A stretch of 64,000 nt of DNA from Drosophila miranda. Its lineage: Eukaryota > Arthropoda > Insecta > Diptera > Drosophilidae. This document shows positions 24,763 to 35,714 of the stretch, piece after piece. Location: positions 9,036,001 through 9,100,000 of the forward strand of contig NC_046673.1 in NCBI RefSeq assembly GCF_003369915.1. Reading direction: 5' to 3'. The position numbers were made by a program, and so were the translations under genes. The notes under the pieces are model-generated. The model did no database searches. It saw only the letters and a list, made by a program, of their open reading frames with translations, and was not told where the DNA came from. Position 1 is the first letter of the stretch; every line of letters starts with the position of its first letter.

Positions 24763-27700
24763 TCAATTACACTTTAGCCATGGCTCCAGTAGCCCTGCGA
24801 TGACCAGCTCGTAGAAAGTTATCCGCCGGGCCTGCGCCACGGCCAGGGCATAGACTGATCCGGGTGGACGCTGAAGCGGCAGACGTATAGCGAGCAGCTG
24901 CAGCACTGGCGACTCCTCATCCGCTTTGTGGGCGCGGAAGCGGGCGAAGGGCACAAAGCCCTGGACTCCGCGGTAGATGAATACGCGTATCTGGCAGCAG
25001 CCCTCGACGAAGGCCAGCAGTGTCTCGTCCCGCACCCGCAGGGCGGTCAGCTGCCTGGCCTGGCGGTCGGCGGCCAGGGACTGGAAGAGCGATCCGTTGG
25101 CATGGTGCAGCTGGATGTGGGCGGGTGGCGCGGTCGAAGGTGTTGTTGGTGATCCTCGGCCCTCGGGGGTGTCCAAGAGGGTGAGACGCGCATAGAGCAG
25201 CCGGGAGCGATTCTTGGGGCCCACATGGAGGCGTAGCGTCTGCACTGGCCGCCATTGCAGCGTCGGGTGGGGCAGCGTCTGGTCGGGAGCACGGCTGGAA
25301 GCAGACGCCATCGGTTCCCCATCGTTCCGCTGTAGCTGCTCTTGCAGTTGGCGCAGCCTGCCAATCACCGCATGCAGCTGGGAGGTCTGTTCAGAGCTGC
25401 TGTTGTTGGCCACCTCGAGGACATCCAGAAGGGTCTCCTCCAGGGCCAGCTCCTCTTCAGCACCCGACCCGCCGTCACCACCAATCACTCGGAGCTCTTG
25501 CAGCACGGGCCAGATGAGCTGGGCACTGCGGGCGGCCAGGACCCGGGCCGGACTGTCGGGCAGGGGCAACGTGTCCGTCTGGAGGCGGGGCCGGAAGCCC
25601 TGCAGCTGCGTCATCAGTTGCAGAAAGTCCTCGACCAACTGGTCGTCGTACAGGTCGCTCTCGGGTATGCTCAGCTGCGTGATGTTCACTTCGGTCTGCA
25701 GCCGAAAGCTGAGGGTCTCCAGCAGACGGCGCCTTAGCGCGTGCAGCTCCTCTGGACCGATCTCCTTTCTCCGACCCCAATGCGGTCCCAACTCGGACTC
25801 GACGGCCGGACGCTGCAAGTACTTGATGGCCTCCTGATAGCTGGGAAGCGGCCGCTTCTGGAGCTCCTTTTGCTTCTCCTTCAGACCCTGGAGCGTTTCC
25901 ACTGGTATCGCCAAGGGCTCCGTCTCCTTCTGTTCGCCATCCGTTTGCCAGCTCTGGAGGACGCTGGCGCCCGTGCAGTTCCAGGTGGACTCGTGCTCTC
26001 CCTCATCCATCTCGTGGCTTGTCATAAAGGCAAAGTCCCGTCCGCTATTGTTCTTCAGCTGAAGGCCAATCACTTCGTCCACGGGTCCGCTCTGAAAGGC
26101 TCCGGCATGGGCAAAACGCGTGCCATTCCAGCGATGGATACGCGTCCAACAGCCCATCTCGTTCACCAGCAGAAAAATGCCACCTCTGCCGCCAGCCTGA
26201 ACGGCCGCGTCCAGGCCAAAGATGCGCCTCACATCCTCGTTTCGCTTGGGCTGCCGGAGCGTGAAGCTGCGCCTCAGTTTCTGCACTTGATAGGGAATAC
26301 TCAGAGAGCCGAACATCGTTGAGAGTCGCTGGCACAGCTTTCGGTATTGCTCCTCCATCTGTTCCATTGTCTGGCGGCGGTATCTAATGTCGCCGTCAGC
26401 CGCCTGCTTGACTCTGAGCTGCTTCACCCGCCAGTTGCCCGTGATTGTCTGCTCAGTCCTGCCGCGTGCCCACAGACTCCGCTCGTGCCAGTCCACAAAA
26501 TCGAAGGCGTTGAGCCGCTGCCTGGCCCTCAGGTGGGGGGCATGCAGTCTGCTAAAAAAGAGCGGTGACTGCAGGCGTATCGTGGGCTCCTCCAGGCTGG
26601 CCACATCGCTCAGATTGAGGCTGGCATCGCCATTGATGGGTACATTCACCTGCAGGGGACCCCGCACATGGATGCCCGACAGCAGCAGGGGTGTCTCCAC
26701 TCTTTGCGGCTCCGGGGAATTAATCTGAAAAACAAAAGGGTAAGATTCAAATGGATCCCCAAGCTATTGCTCGATGGCGCACCCTCAAAGTATTGGCATA
26801 TTCCTGGGAGAGATTGCGGGCATTGACCAGCCCTTGCACTTGCATCATCCCATCCAGCAGCAGCTCCTCTGTCAGTAGGGGCTCCAGGAGGTGCTGTTCC
26901 GTGTGCAGGGTAACCAAACGCGACAGATTCACGTGATTCAGCTGCTCCACCTCCAAGGCATTGTGATCCAGTGATCCATCGGCAAATGTGATGGGAGCTG
27001 AAGGATCAAAGAAATGTCAGAGGGGTTCAGAAGGCTCCTCTACTAGCCTCCACCAGTACTACTTCTACTACTCACTTTGAGGACCCAGCCAGTCGCGATC
27101 CACGCGTACGGTATCCAGCAGCCATTCCGTCACATTGCATCCATTGAGGAGCTGTCCCGTCAGCAGGAGACGATCGGCCAGCAGCCGATCCGCCTGGACG
27201 GGCGCCGCAAAGTGGACGGGTGTTTCCACCATCACCTCCACCTGTCCATCGATGAAGATGAGCTGGCTGAGTAGCTGCTCCAGGTCGAGTCCGTTCAGCT
27301 GGCGAATGTGAGCCCCGTCTGGGATGCTCACGCGTCCCGTGAAGATCTTGTGACCCTCGACACGGATGTGCGGTTCTTGTTTGAAAATCATTTGCTCGAA
27401 GAGATGCTGCACCGGCTCCTGGCTGAGATTTCCCAAGTGGCCTAGGACTGTGAGGTCTTCCAGCGGCATAGACGCACCGCCAGGCAGAAGCACCACTCTT
27501 CCGCGCTGCACGAAGTCCTGCCAGACGGGATCCCAGCGCAGGAGCTTTTCCAGCTGGCCCATGGCCCGCGGATCGTTGTTCAGCGCACCCTCGAGCTGCA
27601 CTGCAGCCACATGGAGGCGGCCCTGGAGGCGCACATTACCAGTGAGGTTCAGCGGGTGCCGCCTGTTGGCCAACCGCTCGAAGGGTATACCGTTTAGTGC

Positions 27701-30700
27701 CTCGAGATGCAGTTCATCGGCCACGCGGAGGGGAGAAGTGAAGCTTTTGGTTCCCTCGATGACCACATCCTGATCCCCATCCGATCGGAACACAATGTCA
27801 TCGAGGAGCTCAGGGAGCAGTCGCTCGTTGAAGCTGCCCAGGATGTGCAGATCGCCGGCGAATACTGGCGGCTCCTGGAGCCGCCAGCGCGTTCGCATCT
27901 CGTTGGTGCGGTCCAGCCAAATCACCTCCCGCTGCAGATGGTCCAGATCGCGGCCGTTGAGCGGACCTTCGACCTGCACCGATCCGCTGACGGCAATTCG
28001 CTCCACCTGCAGCTGGCCCTGCAGGATCAGCAGTGGCAGCTCGTCCAGCTGCAGCAGGAAATCGAGCATCAGGTCCGCCCGTACTCCCTGAAGCTCTTGC
28101 GCCTGTACGCCCTGCGGCAAGATCAATTCCTGTACGTGCACCTCTCCGGACCAGCTGTGCGGCTCCTCCTGCAGCACGTCGCCCAGATGGCGGCCATTAA
28201 GTAGCCCCGATCCGATCACATCGCGGGACACTTGCGCCTGTTCGGCCTCCAGGCGCTGAAAGCTGACGCGGCTCAAGTGTAGGGGCTCGCGGAGCGTCTG
28301 ATAGCCAGTGGCCAGCGGCACCTGATTGAGGCTGTGCTCCAGGCGCAGTCCTCCGGCCATATCCGGTGGAGGGCCCTCAAAGCGTAGTCGAGTGCCGGGA
28401 GAACTAAGGGAGGGCCCGTCCAGCCGCAAGGATTCGGCCAGGAGCTTCTCCAGATGGACTCCATCGTAGGTGGCGCCCTCGGCAAGGATCAGCCGATGGA
28501 AATAAACGTATCCATGCAGATGCGTCAGATTCCGGAGAACCTGATTCGTGTGCTTGGTCACAAAGTGCTCCAGTGGGATGCCGCTCAGTTTTCCATCCGC
28601 CACGTGGGTGTCCACAGGCAGCGTGAGCTGTCCCACCACACGCTTGGCACCCCCCACAATCAGCTCCTGCACGGGATCGGGCGAACGCTGCAGCAGATCG
28701 CCCAGCAGAGAGTCGTAGCTGTCGTTGTCCAGCAGGCCACGCAAATGGAGCGGCCCCTGGACGAATAGCTGTGCGAAATGGCAGTCGGAGCGGATGTGGT
28801 GCGATTCTAGGAGAGTGGGATTCAGGGGTGCCTCCTCGAACTGCCTGCCCTGGGCAGTGCCATTGAGCTCCAGTTCCTCGGATACCTCCAGTTGGGAGAA
28901 GGTGACAAAACCGGGCCAATCCTGGTCATCGCTGAGGCTAATGGCATCCTCTGGCCGCATCTCATTGATGGTTCCTGTCGTGTCCACGACATTAGCGGCT
29001 GCAAATGGCAATCGAATGAGACAAATGGAAGATAAAAGGCAAGAGGGATACTCTACAGAGGGTCTGGGTAAACTCCTTCGGTGCCTGGACGATGGTGGTG
29101 CCATTCCCCTGTGACCACAAGTAATCCTCGGGGAAACGGAGTTCGTTCAGCGAGCTCAGATGCAGTGCATCTTCGAATATGACAGCCTGTGTATGGAAGA
29201 ATGGAAGGCACAGGATTACAAAGGAAAGGAACGAGTGAAACCACTCCACTCACGCCCTGCACATGAAGCTGGGAGAGCTGCAGTGGCCTATGCCGCCACA
29301 CCAGCTCCCGTAGCAGTTGGGTCCAATCCAAGCCGTTGATGCTCTCGTACTCCAGGTTCCCGTCCAGCTTCAGGCGCTCATGCGACTCAGATCCCTCGGG
29401 GGGAAGCTGCTCCGTTGGGGCCTCCAGCAGCTCCAGGCGCTGGACATTGAGCGACCCTTCAGGAAAGGACAAGGACCTGTTTTGGACGTAGAACGGCACG
29501 TGGTTCAACTTGTCAAGGACGAGGATATCCGCATCGACGCTGTCCACCTCCAGTAGATCATAGTGGAAGTTGTAGAGCGCCTCAGGCTGGCGTTTGGGCC
29601 GCCTTGGAGCTGCTGATGCCTGCAGCTCTTGCTCGAGCAGGCGGATCTGTTGCAGAAGCTGGCGCAGATCGATGGCCGCATCGTCAGCCGTCCAGCGGAC
29701 ATCGTTGACGAAGAGCTCCAGGATGTCACCGCCTTCGTTGATCACCTGAGGGGCGTGGATCTCCTCGAACTCCTTCTCCAAGGGCAGGGGCGAACGCAGC
29801 TGTGCTTCGACTAGGCGGATTATAGCGTCCTGTTCCTCCACCCACTCTCGCATGAACTGTTGTATCTCCTGCAAATCCTTTGCCTCCGAATTCCGTGGCA
29901 GCAGCTGCGTCTCCAGGCGAAAGAGCCCCGACGGTGCCTGGCGGCGGGGCACCAGCATCAGCGGCGGACGGTCTTGCTGCCGAATCAGCGCTGCTCCAAT
30001 CAGGCCCGCCTCCCGCTCGTGGTCCAGCATGCAACCGGCACCGTGGGTGATGTGCTGGTCGTTGATTCCGCACGGAGGCGGCAGGCCCGCCTCGAAGGCC
30101 TCGCCCGTCCATATGAGCACCTCCAGGACGAGCAGCGTGTGCGTGTCGAAGGTGACGCGATGCTGCACGAGCAGCAAGAGATCGTCCCGATAGCTACGCA
30201 CCGGCACGGGCAGAAAGAACTCCACGAAGCCGAAATTCTGACCCAGAATCGTCCGCGGCAAGAGCTGGCCCTGCACATGGGCCAGGATCTGGGGTCGCTG
30301 TCCGCCCAGGGCCAGGTAGCTGCGTCCACCCATCTGGAAGGCGGCAATAGTCGCCACCTGAGGCGCCTCCACCCTCTGGTGAAGCTGCAGCTGCAGCCCC
30401 GCATCCCCAATCGGACGCTCTCGCGGATTGTAGGCATAGATGAAGGCCTCGTCCGTTTGTCCCACGGCCAAAAGCAGTTCCCGGCCAGTGTCCAGCACGG
30501 CCATGGCTTTTATTGTCTCTGGCAGCTGCAGTCGCTGGGCGATCCAGAACTCCTCCGCCTCCAGATCGTAGGAGTAGACGTTCAGGGTGCGATTGCCGGC
30601 CAGTACGATGAAGTCGCGACCGTCCAGACTGAAAATCGACAGCCTAGTGGCCGGGCTGCCCAGGGGCCAGTGCCAGAAGGGCACCAGGCCTCGGCCCGGC

Positions 30701-31561
30701 TCCAGGCGGTGCCAGAGAAGCTGGTGCTGGGAGGCCACCACCAACAGACCCTCCTGCAGGTGGGTGCGGATGCTCCAGCGCTCGAGGCTGATCATCGCGT
30801 CAATGGGAGCAGTCAGCGGCACAGTTTGCAAGGTCGATAAGTCTCTGTTTAGCACCAGGAAGCCCCCAGGCTGCAGGCCCACAAGATAGGCGCTGCCATT
30901 GGCCAGCACAGACAGCCACTGGTCCACATCGGCGCCGAGGGTGAAGTGTGTGTCCTCCTCGATGCGACTGAGCACAAGCAGGTCTCGGGTCCGACGCTTT
31001 GACAGTTCAACGCGCTGCAGCTGCTCCAGATCTATGCCAGGCGTGTCCACCTGCGATTGCACCACATTCGGCTGCCCGGGTCCCTCGTCCTCGGGGTCCT
31101 GGCTTGCGCCCAGCATCTCCTGGCGCGCATCGCCCAAGGTGGAGCCTGCCTGGGCACTGCTCGCCGCCTTGAGAGCCGCATCTAGCTGCAGCACTTCTTG
31201 GGTATGTCCCTGCTGGGCCACAGCCTTCTGGATCTCGTCCCGAACGGCAGCGGCACTCCTCAAGGCCGCTTGATCCACAATTACCTTGCCGGCTGTCGCT
31301 GGGATAGGAGCGCCTTGTGACTGCTTCGTCCACACTGGCTGTGTGATGACTCCTGGCTGCGGCAGGAAGAGCACAGATGTACCCACTAAATGCCGGAAGT
31401 GAAGGAAAAAAGCCACTTACCGGTCCCACATCGCTGGCCTCCAGGGCATCGCTCAGTTCACTGCGCAGTTTGGCAATCTCCGACTTTTTGTCCGTCGACT
31501 GGCACCGACCGATTAGAACGGGCCAGAGGCATAGCAGCCCGAAGACGATTGGCAATTTCAT
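24763..31561 (-). CDS. Very large secreted protein with LNG-repeat modules and propeller-like ends (possible Nasrat/Polehole-type eggshell family)
   Basis: Six exons join in frame: 31421-31561, 29254-31356, 29057-29186, 27076-28998, 26783-26997 and 24763-26724, giving 6,474 nt and 2,157 aa. The introns are 58-78 bp. The ATG at 31561 starts a clear signal peptide (KLPIVFGLLCLWPVLIG) and no later transmembrane segment is evident, so the product is secreted. Roughly residues 130-480 and the last 550 residues carry beta-rich, WD/EAR-like strands such as RVFIYRGVQGFVPFARF and FIYAYNPRERPI. The middle (about 600-1500) has repeated modules of the form V-x-G-x-K-x-F followed by LNG-x-x-L-x-x-LL, for example LNGLDLEQLLSQL, LNGRDLDHL and YDGVHLEKLL. 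Size, signal peptide and repeats recall my memory of the fly Nasrat/Polehole proteins that stabilise Torso-like in the vitelline membrane. That relationship is a guess. Donors GTAGAG (exon 3) and GTGCGC (exon 5) are weak but phase supports them. Confidence 0.85.
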
Positions 31562-31997
31562 TCTCCTCAGATATACACTGAATTATGAACAATTAACAAT
31601 TAACAATAGAACGAAACAGCGAGGGAAAACACGTGAAAAATTCTTTGAAATTTACCGTTTAATACGAGGCTGCCAGATCGGCTTCAGATTTAAGAAGGAG
31701 ATTTGAGAAGGGCTGCCATTTAATTGGCATTCAAATTTGAATACTTTTAATTCGCTTAAATAGGCGTATTTATACCAATCGAAGGATTTTATATGATGAT
31801 ATATATTCAAATATGAATAAATAATAATAAAATGATATTTTATTTTCTGCATTCATCGACTAACATCTTCTATCGATATCAACAGCTGTTCATAGCTGGC
31901 CAGTTTTCAGCGAGCTGGCAACCTCTGGCACCCACATTACGCGATTCCTATTTTATTTTATTTAATTTGGAAACTCTTGAATAGAAATCCAATAGTC
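31562..31997. promoter_or_regulatory. Bidirectional promoter region with a DRE (TATCGATA)
   Basis: A 436-bp gap separates two divergent starts: the large secreted-protein gene (ATG 31561, minus) and mRpL22 (ATG 31998, plus). A perfect TATCGATA at 31871-31878 matches the DREF/BEAF-32 element common at constitutive fly promoters. It lies 120 bp upstream of the mRpL22 ATG and probably serves that gene. Confidence 0.6.
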
Positions 31998-32772
31998 ATG
32001 CACACAGTGATAAGGCAAATGTCGCAGCTGAGGCTGCAAGCGATGCCCAGCTCAATGCTGCTTAAGGCGACTGCCTCCGCGTCCACCCCATCCGCACTGG
32101 ATCACAGTGGGGCACCTGTCAATCACCACAACCTGCACACGGCCGCTGGATCTGGAGGAGCCCTGTGTGCCAGTTGGAACAAACACAATAATGGGCCGCG
32201 CAAGTGGCTGGTATATAACAAAACAGTACATCCACCCCAGCAGCCGGACGAGGAGCCACGCAAGGCGGTAAATTCAATTTAGATTCTCATTCCGATTAAA
32301 CCCACTCTTATGGACCGCACTCCACAATCTGCCTTTACAGTACGTGTGTCATATGCGCAGCAATATCAAATACAGCCCGGACAAGATGTGGTATATAGCG
32401 GCATTTGTGCGCGGCATGTCCGTGGACGAAGCCCTCAAGCAGCTCAATTTTGTGCTCAAGAAGGGAGCCACCGATGTGAAAGAGACCATTTTGGAGGCAC
32501 AGGAGATGGCAGTTCAGCGCCACAATGTGGAATACAAAAGCAATCTGTGGGTAGCCGAATCATTTGTGGGAAAGGGCCGCGTCTTCAAGGGAATGCGACG
32601 ACATGCGCGCGGTCGTTTCGGCCAGGTGGAGTACAAGCACTGTCACTACTTCGTGCGCCTGGAGGAAGGCCAGCCGCCCGAGCACTACTACCAGGAGCCA
32701 CAAACACCCGAGCAGCAGTATGAGCATTGGCTGGAACAGATGCGCAGCCGGAAGGTTATCAATTCCCTGTAG
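31998..32772 (+). CDS. mRpL22: Mitochondrial large-subunit ribosomal protein L22 (uL22m)
   Basis: Structural protein of the mitochondrial ribosome large subunit, where uL22 proteins line the peptide exit tunnel. Two exons, 31998-32267 and 32341-32772, are joined in phase 0 across a 73-bp intron (donor GTAAAT, acceptor TTTACAG), giving 233 aa. That is the length I recall for the fly protein. The N-terminus is basic and Ser/Ala-rich, consistent with a mitochondrial presequence. The conserved uL22 core begins at HMRSNIKYSPDKMWYIAAFV and continues with AFVRGMSVDEALKQLNF; KGMRRHARGRFGQVEYKHCH is the signature near the C-terminus. A plus-strand AATAAA lies at about 32844, just before the convergent zinc-finger gene, whose stop is at 32875. 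Confidence 0.95.
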
Positions 32773-32874
32773 TGTACACCGTCCCACACCGCTTTTCCAC
32801 CTGCTTCCCCATCAAGCATTTTTTGTTTGTTTTGAACATTGTTTAATAAATATTAAAACGAAAGATGCGCATCT

Positions 32875-34092
32875 TTAGTCCACTGCCTCTTCGTCTTGTA
32901 GAGTCGCGCTAATCAGCTGCTGCAAGGGATCCTCTTCAACCAGATATTCAGCGACTTTCTTCAAAGCCGGGGACTTGCGTTGACGCACCTCCTCATCCAC
33001 ATCCTTCTCCAGCTGCAGGCAGGCCAGCTTTGACAGCCTGGAATGTTTGGTGCGACCAGCATCGCGACGACGCTTGCGGGTCTTCGAATTTGACTTTGGC
33101 TTCTCCTTCTCCACCTTCTCTTTTCCATCGGTGTGATCCCGTGCCAGATGCTTGGACAGGTTCTGGGCACTGCTGAAGCAGCGTCTGCAGTTGATGGCTT
33201 GACACTCGAAGCGCCTTCCGGTGTGCGCCGCCAGCTGGTGTTGGCGCAAATTACGCTCGTATGAATAGGTGCGAGAGCAACCCTCCTCGGTGCATGCAAA
33301 AGCCCCCACCGAGTCCTTGTGCTTGGCCTCCATGTGAAGCCTGAGATCGCTGGGCTTGGCGTAGCTGCTCTCGCAGTGCTCGCACTTGTTCCGCTGCCGT
33401 CCATGCAGCGTGTCGCGGCAATGCTTCGTGTATATCGTCCACTTGTCGAACTGCAGGTCACAGCCGGGGCAGGAGTAGAGCTTGCAGCTGCCCTGATGGC
33501 TCTCCCGCTGCCACTCCTGGTAGAAGCCGCGACTACACTTGCTGCAGCGATACGGATAGTCTTTGGTGTGCTCCCGGATCTCGTGTCGCTTCAGCTTCAA
33601 CTTTTGCGAGAACTTGGCCGGGCAGTGTCCACATGGGTACACCCTGGGACTGTCGTGAGCTTGACGCACATGACGCTGCATGTTGCTGTCGGATGTGAAC
33701 ATCTTCTTGCACTCCAGCACTGAGCACTTAACGTTTTTCTGTGCCGCATCTTCGGTTCGCTCGTGGGTGCTACGCAGATGCCGCTTCAAGTGGGTGACAA
33801 TTGAGTAGGTCTTGTCGCAGCCCTCATACGTACAGGCATGCTTCTTCTGTAATAGCCATAGTGATAGTAGCTAATAGTTGCATTTTCGTTAGTCATTCAC
33901 ACTTACTTTGCCCGTGTGGTGGAACTCGTGCCGATCCAAATGGTCGAGACGCTTGAATGTGGCCCCGCAGTTTTCAATGCTGCACGTGTACTTGGCCGAG
34001 CCAACACTATTGCGCCGCTCCACCTTCTGCTTGAACTCTTCCAACACAGCTTCCAAGTCACTGTCGCTGGTAATATTTAAATCCGGCCGCAT
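32875..34092 (-). CDS. TfIIIA: TFIIIA-like nine-finger C2H2 zinc-finger protein
   Basis: Probable RNA polymerase III factor TFIIIA, which binds the 5S rRNA gene internal control region and 5S RNA. Two exons, 33907-34092 and 32875-33846, join in phase 0 across a 60-bp intron (donor GTAAGT, acceptor TTACAG), giving 385 aa. I count nine fingers in tandem, the number characteristic of TFIIIA. Finger 1 is C-SIEN-C...H-EFH-H; fingers 2, 3, 8 and 9 have the CxxxxC spacing. Finger 5 (CSKCSRGFYQ...HQGSC) ends C2HC instead of C2H2. After the fingers comes a Lys/Arg-rich nuclear tail (TRKRRRDAGRTK) and an acidic C-terminus (LQDEEAVD). I associate this gene with D. melanogaster CG9609 from memory only; the TFIIIA call rests on finger number and arrangement. 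Confidence 0.82.
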
Positions 34093-34399
34093 TTTACTAC
34101 TACTACTACTATAACTATGTCAAAAACACATTTGTTTTTAAACAAATTGTTTTGCTCCCCTCCCCCTCCAGTGCTTAACAAGACGAAAATACTGCAGATG
34201 GCAAAATCACCCTAACTCAATAATCGATAGACACGCAGAGACTGTCTAAGCGATACATCGATACCCAGAGTGCACTATCGTTATCAGTGTAGTTGGTAAG
34301 CTTAAAAGCTAGTCCCCCGAGCTTACAAAAAAAAAAACACTTGGCAGAATTTCAGATAATAAACAAAATCAAAAACAGTGAAGTTTTTAAACAAAAACC
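34093..34399. promoter_or_regulatory. Divergent promoter between TFIIIA-like gene and NECAP with CGATA cluster
   Basis: A 307-bp head-to-head gap carries ATCGATA at 34223-34229 and 34257-34263, CGATA at 34251-34255 and TATCG at 34276-34280. These are BEAF-32/DREF-type sites, arranged as expected for a shared housekeeping promoter or boundary. Confidence 0.6.
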
Positions 34400-35714
34400 A
34401 TGGAATACGAGAGCGTGCTGATTGTCAAACCGGAGGTTTTTATATATAAAATACCACCGCGGGCGAGCAATCGAGGCTATAGGTGAGTCAAGGCAACAAC
34501 AATAGGAAGAAAAAGTGACTACTGCTTTTTTCTTTTGCTTTTACTGTGTTTTATTCTAAATTGAAAGTTTTTCCCCTGCACTCAAAAAGACGCCCCCACA
34601 TCTGGGGCATGTCTACATGTGTATGGGTGTCTGTGTGTGTGTGCTGCGTGAGAATGCATAAATTATGCTTGTTGTTGTTGCTGTTGCTGTTCTTCTCTTT
34701 TGAAGTTCATTTCCAATTGATTTTTTACAGCTGCTCTATGCTTTTTGCTTAATTACTGTACATTTTCCCTTACACGTATGCGGCCACCCCTCCTCTCCCT
34801 TTCCCCCCCGAAAAAAGCTCCATCATTTGCGTGTGTGCTGCTGCTGCTGCCGCGGCTGCTGATTTCTTTGTTGCTCACTGATTTCCATCTGAATTTTCCC
34901 ATCTCTTGTTTGCAGGGCCGCCGACTGGAACCTAAAGGAACCCACCTGGACAGGGAGGATGCGACTTGTGGCGAAGGGCACTGCCTGCATCTTGAAGCTG
35001 GAGGATAAGGCCAGCGGCGCCCTATTCGCCAATTGCCCCATCGATACATATCCCGGCGTGGCCATCGAAGCAGTCTCCGACAGTTCCCGTTATTTCGTCA
35101 TACGCGTCCAGGACGACAATGGAAGGTCTGCCTTTTTGGGCCTGGGCTTTGGCGATCGTTCGGACTCCTTTGATCTGAATGTGGCGCTGCAGGATCACTT
35201 TAAGTGGGTTAAGAACCAAGAGCAGATCGAAAAGGAGAAAACCGAGCCCAAGCAGGAGCTGGATCTGGGCTTCAAGGAGGGGGAAACTATCAAGATTAAT
35301 ATGAGAATAACGGTAGGCTCCTATGCTCCTTAACAGCCCATTAGGCCTTTCCACTCATGTATGTGCTGTTTTGTTTTGTATAGAAAAAGGACGGCTCCGA
35401 CGGTCCGTCCCGGACTGGCAAGAACAAGGGCAACAGCGGCGTACTGCCACCGCCGCCCGGTGGCCTGGGCAAGATAGCGCCACCACCAGCCGCAGCGGCT
35501 TCTCCAGGGGCGACGGTTCGGACAAGTCCTGGTGTCTCGCCAGCCCACAGACCATCCGGCGGGGGCTCCGAGTGGACCGACTATGCATCAGCCGGGTAAG
35601 TCCCGTGTCTCCTGTAGCTGCTTCCCAATCCTCCCTAATGGCGTTTCGTTGTTCCGTTCCAGTGGCAATCAAGGACAACAGAACTCGGCAAATGCCAACT
35701 GGGTGCAGTTCTAG
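34400..35714 (+). CDS. NECAP: NECAP, adaptin ear-binding coat-associated protein
   Basis: Accessory factor of clathrin-mediated endocytosis that binds the AP-2 adaptor. Four exons, 34400-34482, 34916-35312, 35384-35595 and 35663-35714, splice in frame to 247 aa, close to the family's usual length. The PH-like PHear domain covers about residues 1-135: [19 protein letters not shown] at the start, then [17 protein letters not shown] and [20 protein letters not shown]. Most family members share these blocks. A Pro/Gly/Ser-rich linker follows ([14 protein letters not shown]), and the protein ends in WVQF, the WxxF motif that docks on the AP-2 alpha ear. The ATG at 34400 has the leader AAAACC. The first intron (433 bp) is longer than the others and includes CTG/GTT repeats. 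Confidence 0.97.
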
